Assembly: GCA_963813635.1 (NCBI GenBank)
Contig: CAWEZO010000010.1
Coordinates: 62,001-126,000, forward strand
Direction of reading: 5' to 3'
Source of the DNA: JBBRZM01 sp963813635
Lineage (GTDB): Bacteria > Actinomycetota > Acidimicrobiia > IMCC26256 > JBBRZM01
Length of the DNA stretch: 64,000 nt
Notes under the pieces: generated by a model
Told to the model about the DNA's origin: nothing
Seen by the model: only the letters and a program-made list of their open reading frames with translations
Database searches by the model: none
Shown here: positions 27,948 through 37,675 of the stretch, piece after piece
Position numbering within the stretch: position 1 is the first letter of the stretch
How the letters are laid out: each line of letters opens with the position of its first letter
Position numbers and translations under genes: made by a program

Positions 27948-28520
27948 ATGGATCAGGTGGCAACGCTCGGCTACGCCTTGGACAAGCTCCGAGGGGTAGT
28001 GACGACGCTCGACGACTCGCAGATGGACGCCGTCACAAACTGCGAGCCATGGACGGTTCGGCGACTGGCCAGCCACGCGCTGAACAATCAACTGCTGTGG
28101 GCCGGTCTCGTCACCGGTCAAGAGATCGTGTCGGTGGAGGACACCATGGGCGCAGTGGCCTACGAGGGCGATCTTGCACCCTTCGCCGAGGACGCCACGG
28201 CGCGCGCGATGGCGATGTGGCGCACCGAAGGAGTACTGGAGGCGATCCACGCAACGCCGTTCGGCGAGCTGCCCGGTTCGGTCGTGGTCAACTTCCCCAC
28301 CATCGATGCGCTGGCCCATTCCTGGGACCTCTCGGCAAGCGTGGGTCGCCCGATCGAGTTCGAGCCGCAGGCGATAGGGTCGATCTCCGCGGTGGTGGAG
28401 GCGACGTGCACTGATGCAGCCCGGGCGCATGGCCTGATACAAGCGGCCACCCAACCCCCAGCCGATGCGACTGACACCGAACGGCTCATGGCCTCAGCAG
28501 GCCGAACCATCCCCCGGTAG
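27948..28520 (+). CDS. TIGR03086-type DinB/mycothiol-dependent isomerase-like protein
   Basis: A 190-residue four-helix-bundle protein. It begins MDQVATLGYALDKLRGVVTT and has the family features NCEPWTVRRLASHALNNQ, with the metal-ligand His, and FPTIDALAHSWDLSASVGRP near the C-terminus with the second His. These proteins are related to mycothiol maleylpyruvate isomerase; this one has no proven reaction. ATG 27948 follows GAAGGGGAGACC. It ends 12 bases from the convergent oxidoreductase. Confidence 0.85.
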   Translation: MDQVATLGYALDKLRGVVTTLDDSQMDAVTNCEPWTVRRLASHALNNQLLWAGLVTGQEIVSVEDTMGAVAYEGDLAPFAEDATARAMAMWRTEGVLEAIHATPFGELPGSVVVNFPTIDALAHSWDLSASVGRPIEFEPQAIGSISAVVEATCTDAARAHGLIQAATQPPADATDTERLMASAGRTIPR

Positions 28521-28532
28521 CTGCCGACTCGG

Positions 28533-30252
28533 TCAGCTGCCCGGACTCGGCGCGACTCCTGTAGGGTCTCTGGGGCGCCCGCGCGGGTACAGCTGGTCGG
28601 CCGCGAAGAGCTGGTGCAGCAGCTGGATGGCGACGGATCCCTCACCCACCGCAGAGGCCACCCGCTTCACCGAGCCGTGTCGGACGTCTCCCGCAGCGAA
28701 GACGCCGGGCATGCTCGTCTCGAGCAGGAGCGGTTCGCGCTCGAGGGGCCATTCGGCGCCGGCAACGTCCGAACCGCTGAGAACGAATCCCTGCACGTCC
28801 CGTCGGATCGCCGGCGGCAGCCACTCGGTGCGAGGGTGGGCGCCGATCATGAGGAAGAGGGCGTCAGCGCCGACCACCTCCTCCCTGTCGTCGACGCGGT
28901 TGCGGAGCACGAGGTGCTCGAGGCGCCCCTCTCCTCCTCCGCCCACGACCTCCGTCTGAAGGCGCACCTCCACATTCGGAGCCGCCTCCACCTGTTGGAC
29001 GAGGTAGTGCGACATCCCCGCCCCGAGCTCGTCGGCCCGCACGATCAGCGTGACGCGTCGTGCGTATCGGGAGAGGTACAGCGCCCCCTGCCCGGCTGAG
29101 TTGGCGCCCCCGAGGACGTAGACGTCCCGGCCGACCGTTCCTGGCGCCTCCGAGGTCGAACCTCCGTAGTAGACGCCCGCGCCGTTCAGAGCCTCGAGCT
29201 CGGGAACTCCCAGTCTGCGGTAGCTGACGCCGGTCGCGAGCAGGACCGCGCGCGTCTTCACGGGCCCGTCTTCGGAGAGAACCACCGACAGCTCACCCCG
29301 TTCGTGCTTCAGCCCTGTGACGCGCTGCATGAAGGTGAACTTCGCTCCAAAGATCCACGACTGCTCGTGTGCACTCTGGGCCAGCCGACGACCGCTCACG
29401 CCTCGCGGGAATCCGAGATAGTTGCGGATCAGCGAGCTTGACGTGGCCTGCCCGCCGAGGCCCGCCTCGTCGATGACGAGAGTGCTGAACCCTTCCGACG
29501 CGCCGTAGACCGCGGCGGAAAGGCCCGCGGGCCCCGCTCCGACGATCACGAGGTCGAATTCCATGCGCTCAGGGTTGATTGGGGAGCCCGCCGCTACAGC
29601 TAGGTCAGCGTTCGTCGGGTTTCTGAGAATCGTCCCGTCGGGAAAGACCACGAGCGGCAGGGCGGTCCCCGCGCCCGCTTGAGCGACGAGCTCCCGTCCG
29701 GTGTCCGAATCCGTGAGACAAAACGAGTGCGGCAGCGCGCAGCGTACGAGCGCCTCCCGGAGCTCGTACGCCCGACCCGACCACGACTCGCCGACGACGA
29801 CGACCGTGTGTGGCGACGTGCGCTCCGCGTCGGCCCACTCAAGAAGGAGGCCCGATATCTCGTGATGGAAGAACTCGTCGGGAGGCGGTGAAGGTCGGAG
29901 CACGTAGTGGTCGATGCGACCGCTGGCGATGGCATCGAAGAGCGCGTCGCCGACGGTTGCATTCCCCTGCTCGCCCCACGCGATCAGCAACGCTCGCCAG
30001 CGCGTGAGGGTGGAGACGCCGAGCGTCGTCCAGCAACTCGGTCCCGGTCACCCCGTGCAGTCGTTGCCCCGAGAGCACGAGGGCGACGTCTTTGTCAGCT
30101 ATGGCCAGCGCCTGGAGGAGCTCGCGCGCCTCGTGTGCCGAGGTAAGGCACTCGATCTGGTAGTGCCGTTCGTAGCGGTCGCGCAACGCCGACTCGACGC
30201 CACACAGTGCGGCCTCGTCTTCGTCGACCACGAGGAGCACGGGATCAGACAT
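28533..30252 (-). CDS. Receiver-domain / thioredoxin-reductase-like flavoprotein fusion, one frameshift
   Basis: One protein of about 570 residues. The N-terminal 140 residues form a response-regulator receiver (SDPVLLVVDEDEAALCGVES) whose phosphorylation site reads VLSGQRLHGVTG, with Gly where the family has Asp. A shift near 30000 leads to a domain resembling the glutaredoxin/thioredoxin fold (VVVVGESWSGRAYELRE, LPLVVFPDGT), then an FAD domain (LVIVGAGPAGLSAAVYG) and an NADPH domain (VYVLGGANSAGQGALYLSR). The usual redox CxxC of thioredoxin reductase is missing; that place reads VYYGGSTSEA. The ATG is at 30252. It may be a redox sensor or a reductase with external disulfide partners. Confidence 0.85.
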
Positions 30253-30607
30253 TCGGGCATTTTACCGCCAGCGCCTGGCCGACCGGAGCGGCGTACGCGC
30301 CCGACTCCGGCCCGGGTAGCGCGCGCGTGATCGTTCCGGATGCAATGAACAGCAATCACCATTCGCGATCGCGACGTGTGCGCCGATCCTGGGCGCCGCC
30401 ATCGCTGAGGCACTCATCAGGAAGGGATCCTGAATGGCAGTGATCCTTGAAACATTGTCGGTAGTGACCCCATCAAACTGGCGAACTACCACATTGTCCG
30501 GGCACCGTCTACGATCCGTAGCCTGATGTCGCATGCGACCGCGGAGGGGGTGTGCGATTCCATGATGAACGCGCTCACCGCCGCTGCGCGCTGAGGCGGA
30601 CGACGCC
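30253..30607. other. Divergent intergenic region, 355 bases
   Basis: No open frame with coding character is seen. The stretch must hold the promoters of the fusion flavoprotein (leftward) and the wax ester synthase (rightward). A small inverted repeat CTACG-ATC-CGTAG lies at 30509-30521, and AAGGGATCC and GATCCTT face each other around 30420-30450. Neither is strong enough to name a factor. Confidence 0.5.
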
Positions 30608-32020
30608 TTGAACGCGGAACGCGCCACCTCGAACCGGCCGCGCCAGACCGACCACGTGAGCGACTTCGACGCGGTGATCTGGGGGGTCGAGAAGGACCCG
30701 CAGCTCCGGGTCACCATCACGGCGGTGCTCGTTCTCCAGGGCACGCCCGACCGGGACCAACTCCTCGAGCGCCTGGAGCGCTTGAGCCGCAGCGCTCCCG
30801 GCTTCCGACACCGGCTGCTGGCACCACCCCTGCGCCTCGCCACGCCGCGTTGGTGCGTCGACCCCGACTTCGACCTGTCGTACCACCTCCGTTGGATCGG
30901 AGCACCGCAGCCCAAGACGTTGGACGCGGTGCTCGAGTACGTAGGCCAGTCGACGATGTCCGGGCTCGATCATGACCGCCCGCTCTGGCAGTTCACGGTG
31001 ATCGATGGCCTCGAAGGCGACGAGGCGGTCGTGATCATCAAGTTCCACCACGTGCTCGCCGACGGCGTCGGCCTCCTGGCGATTGTGCCGCTGCTGATGG
31101 ACCTCTCGCCCGAGCCAAGAGACCTGGGTCCGCTACCGCCGGTCCCGGAGGGCGGACCCATGACGCGACGCGACCTGGTGCGCGACGCACTCTCGACCAA
31201 CCGCGACCGCCTGACGGGCCTCGTCTTCGCCGCCGCGGCGGCGACGCGTCGAAATGGCCCGCACGCGCTGCGACATCCGATCCGCACCGCAGCGACCGCC
31301 GCGCGCACCGTGCGGGCGCAAGGGCGGCTCATGAAGCCGGCGACCCAGACGCTGTCACCGCTCATGGTGGGCCGGCACGGCTGGTCGCGTTTCGCCACGC
31401 TCGACGTCGATCTCGACCGGCTGAAGCGAGCGGCGAAGGCACACGGCGCCACGGTGAACGACGCGTTCGTAACCGCGGTCGCGACCGGCCTCGCGCGCTA
31501 CCACGAGCAGCACGGCGCGCCGGTGCAGGAGTTGCGGGCCACGGTCGCCGTCAGCACGCGCCGACCCGATGACCCGCCGTACGGCAACCGCGCGCTGGGC
31601 GGTCGCATCAAGATACCGGTGGGCACCGAGGATCTCGCCGGCTACATGACCCGGTACCACGAGCTGATCTCAGAGATCCGCGACGACGTCGACCAACCGT
31701 TGGGGAGCGCGTTCGCCGTCGCGCTCAACAGCATCGGGCCGCTCATGGCCGGCTACATGGGCGCGATGATGAAGCACTGCGACTTCGCCACGACCAACAT
31801 CCACGGCATCCAGGTGCCGGTGTACCTGGGCGGCGCAGAGGTCACCGGCTTCTACGGGTTCGGCCCCACGCTGGGCACTGCGCTCACCGTCACGCTGGTG
31901 TCGTATTGCAACACTGCGTTCATCGGCGTGCACGTCGACGCCGGAGCCGTCCCCGATATCGACGTCCTCGTCGACCACCTGAGCCAGGGCTTCGACGCGG
32001 TCCTTTCGCTCGGCGCGTAG
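30608..32020 (+). CDS. Wax ester synthase / diacylglycerol acyltransferase (WS/DGAT)
   Basis: An acyltransferase joining acyl-CoA to an alcohol or diacylglycerol for neutral lipid storage. Visible are the active-site KFHHVLADGVGLLAI (HHxxxDG) near residue 146, the RPLWQFTVIDGL motif before it and the C-terminal VNDAFVTAVATGL, all in order. Length 470 matches the family. The listed start is the TTG at 30608 (MNAERATSNR); the GTG at 30656 (VSDFDAVIWGVEKDP) matches the usual N-terminus better, though no clear ribosome site precedes it. This gene is unbroken. Located at or in the inner membrane face. Confidence 0.93.
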   Translation: MNAERATSNRPRQTDHVSDFDAVIWGVEKDPQLRVTITAVLVLQGTPDRDQLLERLERLSRSAPGFRHRLLAPPLRLATPRWCVDPDFDLSYHLRWIGAPQPKTLDAVLEYVGQSTMSGLDHDRPLWQFTVIDGLEGDEAVVIIKFHHVLADGVGLLAIVPLLMDLSPEPRDLGPLPPVPEGGPMTRRDLVRDALSTNRDRLTGLVFAAAAATRRNGPHALRHPIRTAATAARTVRAQGRLMKPATQTLSPLMVGRHGWSRFATLDVDLDRLKRAAKAHGATVNDAFVTAVATGLARYHEQHGAPVQELRATVAVSTRRPDDPPYGNRALGGRIKIPVGTEDLAGYMTRYHELISEIRDDVDQPLGSAFAVALNSIGPLMAGYMGAMMKHCDFATTNIHGIQVPVYLGGAEVTGFYGFGPTLGTALTVTLVSYCNTAFIGVHVDAGAVPDIDVLVDHLSQGFDAVLSLGA

Positions 32021-32117
32021 CGCCCGGACCGCCAACGAGAAGAGAGTTCGATGGACCCGCGGTCCCCGTGGCATCCATCTCGAGTTGATCTCCTCGACCG
32101 CCGACGGTACCAACCCG

Positions 32118-32417
32118 TCACACTTGGATGAGCGGTGCGCTCGAGAGGTGGACCATCGACGACGTGAGGAATCCGGCCGTCGACGCCCGGTCGATGGCGA
32201 TGGTGGATCCGGTCACGAGACGGGAGTCGTTGCTGCGCAGGAGCGCGATCGCCCGCGCGACCTCGTCGGGTGGATCGCCGCTCGCGAGCACCGGAACACG
32301 CCGTTGCGGTTGATGTCGATGACCGAAAGCCAGTCGTCGTCGGTGAGCGGGTGGAAGTCCGTCACCTCGCCCTCGATTCCGCCGTTGTTGACGAGCACAT
32401 CGAAACCCCGTCGTGAT
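32118..32417 (-). pseudogene. SDR remnant lacking cofactor motif and catalytic Tyr-Lys
   Basis: The frame reads GFDVLVNNGGIEGEVTDFHP, then DDDWLSVIDINRNGVFRCSR, then, after a jump, PPDEVARAIALLRSNDSRLV and TGSTIAIDRASTAGF. The NNGG motif and the C-terminal signature belong to a short-chain dehydrogenase. Both the N-terminal TGxxxGxG part and the middle segment with SYK residues are gone. It abuts the beta-lactamase-like gene at 32433. Confidence 0.75.
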
Positions 32418-32432
32418 CGACCGAGCGGCCGT

Positions 32433-33584
32433 TCAGCGCCGGTCGGCGCAGCGGACGGTGGCCGCACCGATGCGGAGCATCCGCGTGTCGGCGAACGGCG
32501 TGCCCGCGACGCGGTTGCAGACCATGGCGACCGACAGATTGCGGTCGGGATCCGCCCACGCGCCCGAGCCACCGAAGCCGAAGTGCCCGAAGCCGTGGGG
32601 AAGAACGCCGCGTGCCGTGACGACGCCGTGGTAGCCGAGCCGCCACCGCATCGGGAAGCCGACGACCACGTCGCGGGCGGTCGTCTGCACTTCGGTCGCG
32701 CGCCGGAGCGTCTCACGCGACAGAAAACGTCGTCCGTCGAGCTCACCCCCGCCCGCGAGCGCGGCGTACATCCGCGCGAGTGACCGGGCCGTGAAGCACC
32801 CGTTGAGCGCGGGGATCTCCGACTCGTGGATGCGGTCGCCGACGACGAGCCGGTCGAAGGCGACCACCATCAACGCCTCGACCGCCGGCCGCAACCATGC
32901 GATCCGCTCCAGGCGCGCCACGACGCGCTCGGTCCGCTGCACGTCGCCGACCGACATGATCAGCTTCGCGAGGCGGTGACGGTGGTCGGGCGGCGTCGCG
33001 ATGAACATCCCGTCGAGCTCGAGCGGCTCCACGATCTCTTTCTGAACCACCTCGTTCACCGTCGTGCCCGCCACCCGGCGGATCACCTCACCGACGAGAA
33101 ACCCGTAGGTGAGGCCGTGGTACCCGAAGCGCGTTCCGGGCCCCCAGGCGGGGGCCTCGGCGGCGAGCGCGGCGGTGATGTGCTCCCAATCGAGCATGAG
33201 GTGCGCGTCGTCGATCACGCCGCGCAGCCGGTGCAGCCCCGCGGAGTGCGACAGGAGATGCCGAACCGTGATCGCGTCCTTGCCATTCGCCGCGAACTCC
33301 GGCCAGTACGTGGCGACGGGTTCGTCGTAGTCGACGAGGCCCTTGTCGACGAGGCGGTGCAGCGCGGTCGCCACGACGCCCTTGGTCGTCGAGAAGCTCA
33401 TGGCGACCGTCTCACGGTCCCACGGCGTGCCCTGTGGGTCGCGGGTACCGGCCCACGCGTCGACCACCGGCTCACCACGGTGGTAGACCGCGACCGCTCC
33501 GCCCCCACCCATGCGGTGCGTGAGAATCTTGCGCAGCGTCTCGGTGACCGCGCCGAAATCGGGATGGACGTAGCCGGAGATCAT
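32433..33584 (-). CDS. Serine hydrolase of the beta-lactamase/class VIII esterase family
   Basis: A 383-residue penicillin-binding-fold hydrolase. The nucleophile motif is SFSTTKG (Ser65-Thr-Thr-Lys68). The Tyr motif is FGYHGLTYG (Tyr155), and the third motif region is HGFGHFGFGGSG. HLLSHSAGLHRL is the family signature. There is no signal peptide, so a cytoplasmic esterase or lipase acting on short-chain esters is more likely than a true beta-lactamase. Unbroken, starting MISGYVHPDFG. Its 3' end abuts the SDR remnant. Confidence 0.9.
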   Translation of the reverse strand: MISGYVHPDFGAVTETLRKILTHRMGGGGAVAVYHRGEPVVDAWAGTRDPQGTPWDRETVAMSFSTTKGVVATALHRLVDKGLVDYDEPVATYWPEFAANGKDAITVRHLLSHSAGLHRLRGVIDDAHLMLDWEHITAALAAEAPAWGPGTRFGYHGLTYGFLVGEVIRRVAGTTVNEVVQKEIVEPLELDGMFIATPPDHRHRLAKLIMSVGDVQRTERVVARLERIAWLRPAVEALMVVAFDRLVVGDRIHESEIPALNGCFTARSLARMYAALAGGGELDGRRFLSRETLRRATEVQTTARDVVVGFPMRWRLGYHGVVTARGVLPHGFGHFGFGGSGAWADPDRNLSVAMVCNRVAGTPFADTRMLRIGAATVRCADRR

Positions 33585-33654
33585 GGGGTCAACCGTGCCA
33601 TGTCGGGCGGCGGACGCCGAATCGGAAGGACCGAGCCTGGCGGGACGCCGCGCG

Positions 33655-33855
33655 TCACGACGGCATCAGCGCCGCGAGGAGGGACTCGAGGAAGGTGGGA
33701 TGGGCGTGACCGGAGCACGCTCGAGCGCGATGGCGTCGACCACGTCGACCATCGCCGGCGGCGACGCGCGAGTTCACCCACACCATGCGGTGCGGCACAC
33801 GAGGCGGATGGCCGTCGCGATGTTCCACGATGGAGTACAGGTCCGAAGTCATCAT
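33655..33855 (-). CDS. Possible small protein downstream of the TetR gene
   Basis: An ATG at 33855, six bases after the TetR stop, opens MMTSDLYSIVEHRDGHPPRV and then PHRMVWVNS before the composition becomes Arg-rich. A one-base shift near 33760 would give a more natural tail, VDVVDAIALERAPVTPIPP. I know no family. The tight spacing suggests it is co-translated with the regulator. It could also be chance coding. Confidence 0.35.
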   Translation of the reverse strand: MMTSDLYSIVEHRDGHPPRVPHRMVWVNSRVAAGDGRRGRRHRARACSGHAHPTFLESLLAALMPS

Positions 33856-33860
33856 CACGC

Positions 33861-34515
33861 TCAGGCCGACGCGGCCCGGCAGAAGTCGACGATGTGATCG
33901 ATCTGTGCGCGGGTGGGCCGTGCCCGCTGCCACAAGAAGTCGGACAACAGACCCACCACGGCGTGGGCCACCAGCGTGGCATCGGCCCGCGGATCGGCAC
34001 TGCCCAACTGTTCGAACGGTTCGTGCAGCAGTGTCGCGAGCGATGCCGCTGGAGACAAGCGGTGGGCGCCGGCACGCTCGCTGAGCTGATCCGCCGTTCC
34101 AGAGCACGGCGCGCGTCGTCGCCGCCACGTCGTCGTCGGTGGCTTGCGCCATCACGCCCTCGACCCAGCGCCGCACCTGTTCCACGGGCGTTGACGCCTT
34201 CTCCATCTGGTGACGGAGGTAACTCGCAAGGCGGACCGAGCCGTCCTCGAGGATCGCGGCCACAAGCGCTTCCTTCGACGCGAAGTGGCGGTAGAACGCG
34301 TCGTTCGAAAGACCGGCGGCCGCGACGATGTCGGCGACGCGCGGGCTGGATGCCGTTCCGCAGGCGCGCATCACTTCGAGGCCCGCGTCGAGCAGCCGCC
34401 GGACTTCGCTCGCGTACTGCTCCTCGCGCTTCGCGACGCCACGCTGCGCGATCACGCCGGCCACGTCCCCGACCCACCGGTCCTGCGGATCGGGAAGAAT
34501 TGCGTTCTGTGACAT
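33861..34515 (-). CDS. TetR-family transcriptional regulator, one frameshift
   Basis: About 215 residues. It starts MSQNAILPDPQDRWVGDVA at ATG 34515; the helix-turn-helix is seen in VADIVAAAGLSNDAFYRHFAS and KEALVAAILEDGS. A shift near 34085 joins the ligand-binding half, LATLLHEPFEQLGSADPR then VGLLSDFLWQRARP. It is divergent from the acyl-CoA dehydrogenase operon, with only 38 bases between the two start codons and a palindrome in that gap, so it almost certainly represses that operon and itself. The ligand is probably an acyl-CoA. Confidence 0.82.
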
Positions 34516-34516
34516 C

Positions 34517-34529
34517 AGAATCATATTCT
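34517..34529. promoter_or_regulatory. Inverted repeat AGAAT-CAT-ATTCT in the TetR/acyl-CoA dehydrogenase divergent promoter
   Basis: A perfect five-base inverted repeat with a three-base centre sits two bases upstream of the TetR start and 25 bases before the dehydrogenase ATG. It is AT-rich in a GC-rich region and overlaps where the -10 elements should be. This is the natural operator for the adjacent regulator. Confidence 0.6.
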
Positions 34530-34553
34530 TACACACCGGCGAAAGGGGCCCGC

Positions 34554-35858
34554 ATGGCATGGGACTTCGAGACGGAACCCGAGTTCCAAGACGCAGCTCG
34601 ACTGGGCCGACACGTTCGTACGCGACGAGGTCGAACCGCTCGACCTCGTCTGGCGCGGCCTCGAGTTCACCCCGCTCGACGAGACGCGTCGACGAGCGAT
34701 CGACCCGTTGAAAGACGAGGTACGCCGGCGAGGGCTCTGGGCGACCCATCTCGGGCCGGAGCTCGGCGGTCAGGGGTACGGGCAGCTGAAGCTCGCGCTC
34801 TTGAACGAGATCCTCGGGCGGTCGTCGTGGGCGCCGATCGTGTTCGGTTGCCAGGCGCCCGACACGGGCAACGCCGAGATCATCGCCCACTACGGCACGC
34901 CCGAGCAGAAGGAGCGGTATCTGCGACCGTTGCTCGAGGGCGAGATGTTCTCCTGCTACTCGATGACCGAACCGCACGCCGGCGCCGACCCGACGATGTT
35001 CACGACCCGCGCCGAGCGTGACGGCGACGAGTGGGTCATCAACGGCTGGAAGTTCTTCTCGTCGAACGCGCGGACCGCGTCGTTCCTCATCGTCATGGCG
35101 GTGACGAACCCGGAGATCAGCGCGTACCAGGGCATGTCGATGTTCCTCGTGCCCACCGACACGCCGGGCATCAACATCGTCCGCAACGTCGGGCTCGCCG
35201 GCGAGCCCGAAGGCGAAGGCTCGCACGCGCTGATCCACTACGACAACGTGCGCGTGCCTGCCGACGCGCTGCTCGGCGGCGAAGGGCCAAGCATTCGCCA
35301 TCGCGCAGACGAGACTCGGTGGCGGGCGGATCCACCACGCCATGCGCACGATCGGCATGGCGCAACAAGGCCCTCGACATGATGTGCGAACGGGCACTCA
35401 GCCGCACGACGCAGGGCAGCATCCTCGCCGACAAGCAGTTCGTGCAGGGCTACATCGCCGACTCGTACGCGCAGCTGGTCCAGTTCCGGCTGTTCGTGCT
35501 GTACGTCGCATGGTCGATCGACAAGCACAACGACTACCGCAAGGTGCGCAAGGACATCGCCACTGCGAAGGTCGTCATGCCGACGGTGCTGCACGACATC
35601 GCGTGGCGTGCCATGCAGGTGCACGGTGCGCTCGGCGTGAGCAACGAGATGCCGTTCTTCTCGATGATCCTCGGCGCCGGCGTGATGGGTCTCGCCGACG
35701 GACCGACCGAGGTGCACAAGGTCACGGTCGCGCGTCAGGTGCTCCGCGACTACCGGCCGAGTGACGACATGTGGCCTACGCAGCACATTCCGAAGCTGCG
35801 CGAAGCGGCGCGCGCCAAGCTGGCCGAGTACCTGGAGCACGAGGTGGGGAACCTGTGA
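34554..35858 (+). CDS. Acyl-CoA dehydrogenase, three frameshifts
   Basis: An FAD enzyme introducing the alpha-beta double bond into acyl-CoA, about 435 residues. MAWDFETEPEFQ follows GAAAGGGGCC. After a shift near 34590 come WADTFVRDEVEPLDLVWRG, the FAD/substrate motif CYSMTEPHAGADPTMF, and the strand GWKFFSSNARTASF. Shifts near 35285 and 35365 lead to RKALDMMCERALSRTTQG and the C-terminal QVHGALGVSNEMPFFSMI. Conservation across all parts favours an intact gene with read errors. The stop overlaps the next start (GTGA). Confidence 0.88.
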
Positions 35859-36889
35859 GCCCGGTGATCGATGTCGAGCGCCTCGGCGCATGGATGGACG
35901 AGGTCGAGCTGCCCGGCAGAGGCGAAGCCGATCGAGCAGCGGTTACATCTCGGGCGGGTCGCAGAACGAGATCTACGAGCTGCGGCGCGGCGACTTGCAC
36001 TGCGCGATGCGCATCCCGCCGTCGTCCGCACCGGCCTCCCGCGACGACGGCATCGTGCGCGAGTGGCGCATCATCGAGGCGCTGGACGGCACCGACGTGC
36101 CGCACACGGGAGCGGTCGCGCTGTGCACCGACCCCTCGGTGCTGGGTCGCACCTTCTACCTGATGGGTTTCGTCGACGGTTGGTCGCCGATGGGGCTCAC
36201 CGACGGCTGGCCGGCCCCGTTCGACACCGACTTCGAGGCGCGCAAGGGTCTCGCGTACCAACTGGTCGAAGGCATCGCGCTGCTGTCGAAGGTCGACTGG
36301 CAGGCCAAGGGCCTGCACGACCTCGGTCGCCCCGACGGCTTCCACGAACGTCAGGTCGACCGCTGGACCGCGTTCCTGGAGCGCATCAAAGGCCGCGAGC
36401 TGCCCGGCTTCGACGAGGCGGCGGCGTGGCTGCGCGCACACCGCCCGATCGACTTCATCCCGGGACTCATGCACGGCGACTACCAGTTCGCCAACGTGAT
36501 GTACCACAACGGTGCGCCGGCGCGGCTCGCGGCGATCGTCGACTGGGAGATGGGAACCGTCGGCGACCCGAAGCTCGACCTCGGCTGGACGGTGCAGGGC
36601 TGGCCCGAGGACACCAACGCGCCCGACGCCGCGGAATCGAGCTACGTCGACATGCTGAGGCATGCCGTCGCGCGACGAGGTGATCGCGCACTACGCCGAG
36701 GTGTCGGGCCGCCAGGTCGACGACATCGACTACTACGTGATCCTCGCCAAGTGGAAGCTCGCCGTGGTGCTCGAACAGGGCTACCAGCGTGCCGGCGACG
36801 ACGAGAAGCTGCAGGCGTTCGGCCCGATCGTGCTCGACCTGATGAAGGGCGCGGCCGAGCTCGCCGCGACGACGGACTACAAGGGATGA
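35855..36889 (+). CDS. APH-family phosphotransferase of the acyl-CoA dehydrogenase operon, two frameshifts
   Basis: About 345 residues, starting VSPVIDVERLGAWMDEVELP at a GTG that overlaps the preceding stop. A shift near 35930 leads to RYISGGSQNEIYELRRGD, the nucleotide-binding sheet. The catalytic loop is MHGDYQFANVMYH, with IVDWEMGTVGDPKLDLGW for metal binding. A second shift near 36660 restores the tail YYVILAKWKLAVVLEQGYQR. Relatives paired with acyl-CoA dehydrogenases phosphorylate the hydroxyl of 4-hydroxyacyl-CoA in mammals (ACAD10/11); a similar role here is inference. The stop overlaps the next ATG. Confidence 0.85.
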
Positions 36890-37668
36890 CCGACACCGAC
36901 GCCACTCGTACGTGAGCAGCGAGGCGCAGTCCTCATCGCGCCGGCTCGACCGTCCGCAGGCACGCAACGCGCTGACGGCCGAACTCATCCGGGCGATCGG
37001 CACTGCCATCGTCGACGCGGAACGCGATCCCGATGTACGCGCCCTCGTGCTCACCGGCACCGGCGATCGCGCGTTCTGTGCCGGCATGGACCTGCGCGCG
37101 TTCGCGGCCGGCGACGCCTTCGGATTCGGCGACGACGACGTCGCGCACGCGTTCCATCGGCTCCTCGAGGGTCGTGTCACTGTGCCACTCGTCGGCGCGG
37201 CCAACGGCGCCGCCGTCGCCGGCGGCTTCGAGCTGCTGCTCGGCTGCGACGTGATCGTCGCGGCGGAGCACGCGACGTTCGGCCTGCCCGAGGTGCAGCG
37301 CGGCCTGATCCCCGGCGGCGGCGGCACGTTCCTCGGCACGCGGATCCCGCTGAGCGTCGCGCTCGAGATGACACTCACCGGCGATCCGATCACCGCCGCG
37401 CGCGCCTACGCAGCTCGGCCTCGTCAACGCCGTCGTCCCCGCCGACGAAGCGCTCGCACGCGCGGTCGAGATCGCCGACCGCATCGCGCGCAACGGTCCC
37501 CTCGCGATCAGCGCGGTCAAAGAGCTCGTCCGGCTCGGGACTGTCGACGTCACGGGCGCGTGGGCGCGACTGCGCGAGCTCCAGCCGGTCGTGTTCGGCA
37601 GTGAAGACGCGCGCGAGGGTGCCCGCGCCTTCGTCGAGCAGCGAACGCCGAAATGGCAAGGCCGGTGA
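36886..37668 (+). CDS. Enoyl-CoA hydratase/isomerase, two frameshifts
   Basis: About 260 residues of the crotonase fold. It starts MTDTDATRT at an ATG sharing bases with the preceding stop (ATGA). A shift between about 36915 and 36945 leads to RLDRPQARNALTAELIRAIG; the oxyanion motifs DRAFCAGMDLRAF and GAANGAAVAGGFELLLGCD follow, then FGLPEVQRGLIPGGGG. A second shift near 37410 restores QLGLVNAVVPADEALARA and FVEQRTPKWQGR. It hydrates the enoyl-CoA made by the dehydrogenase of this operon. Confidence 0.87.
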
Positions 37669-37675
37669 GCTGACG

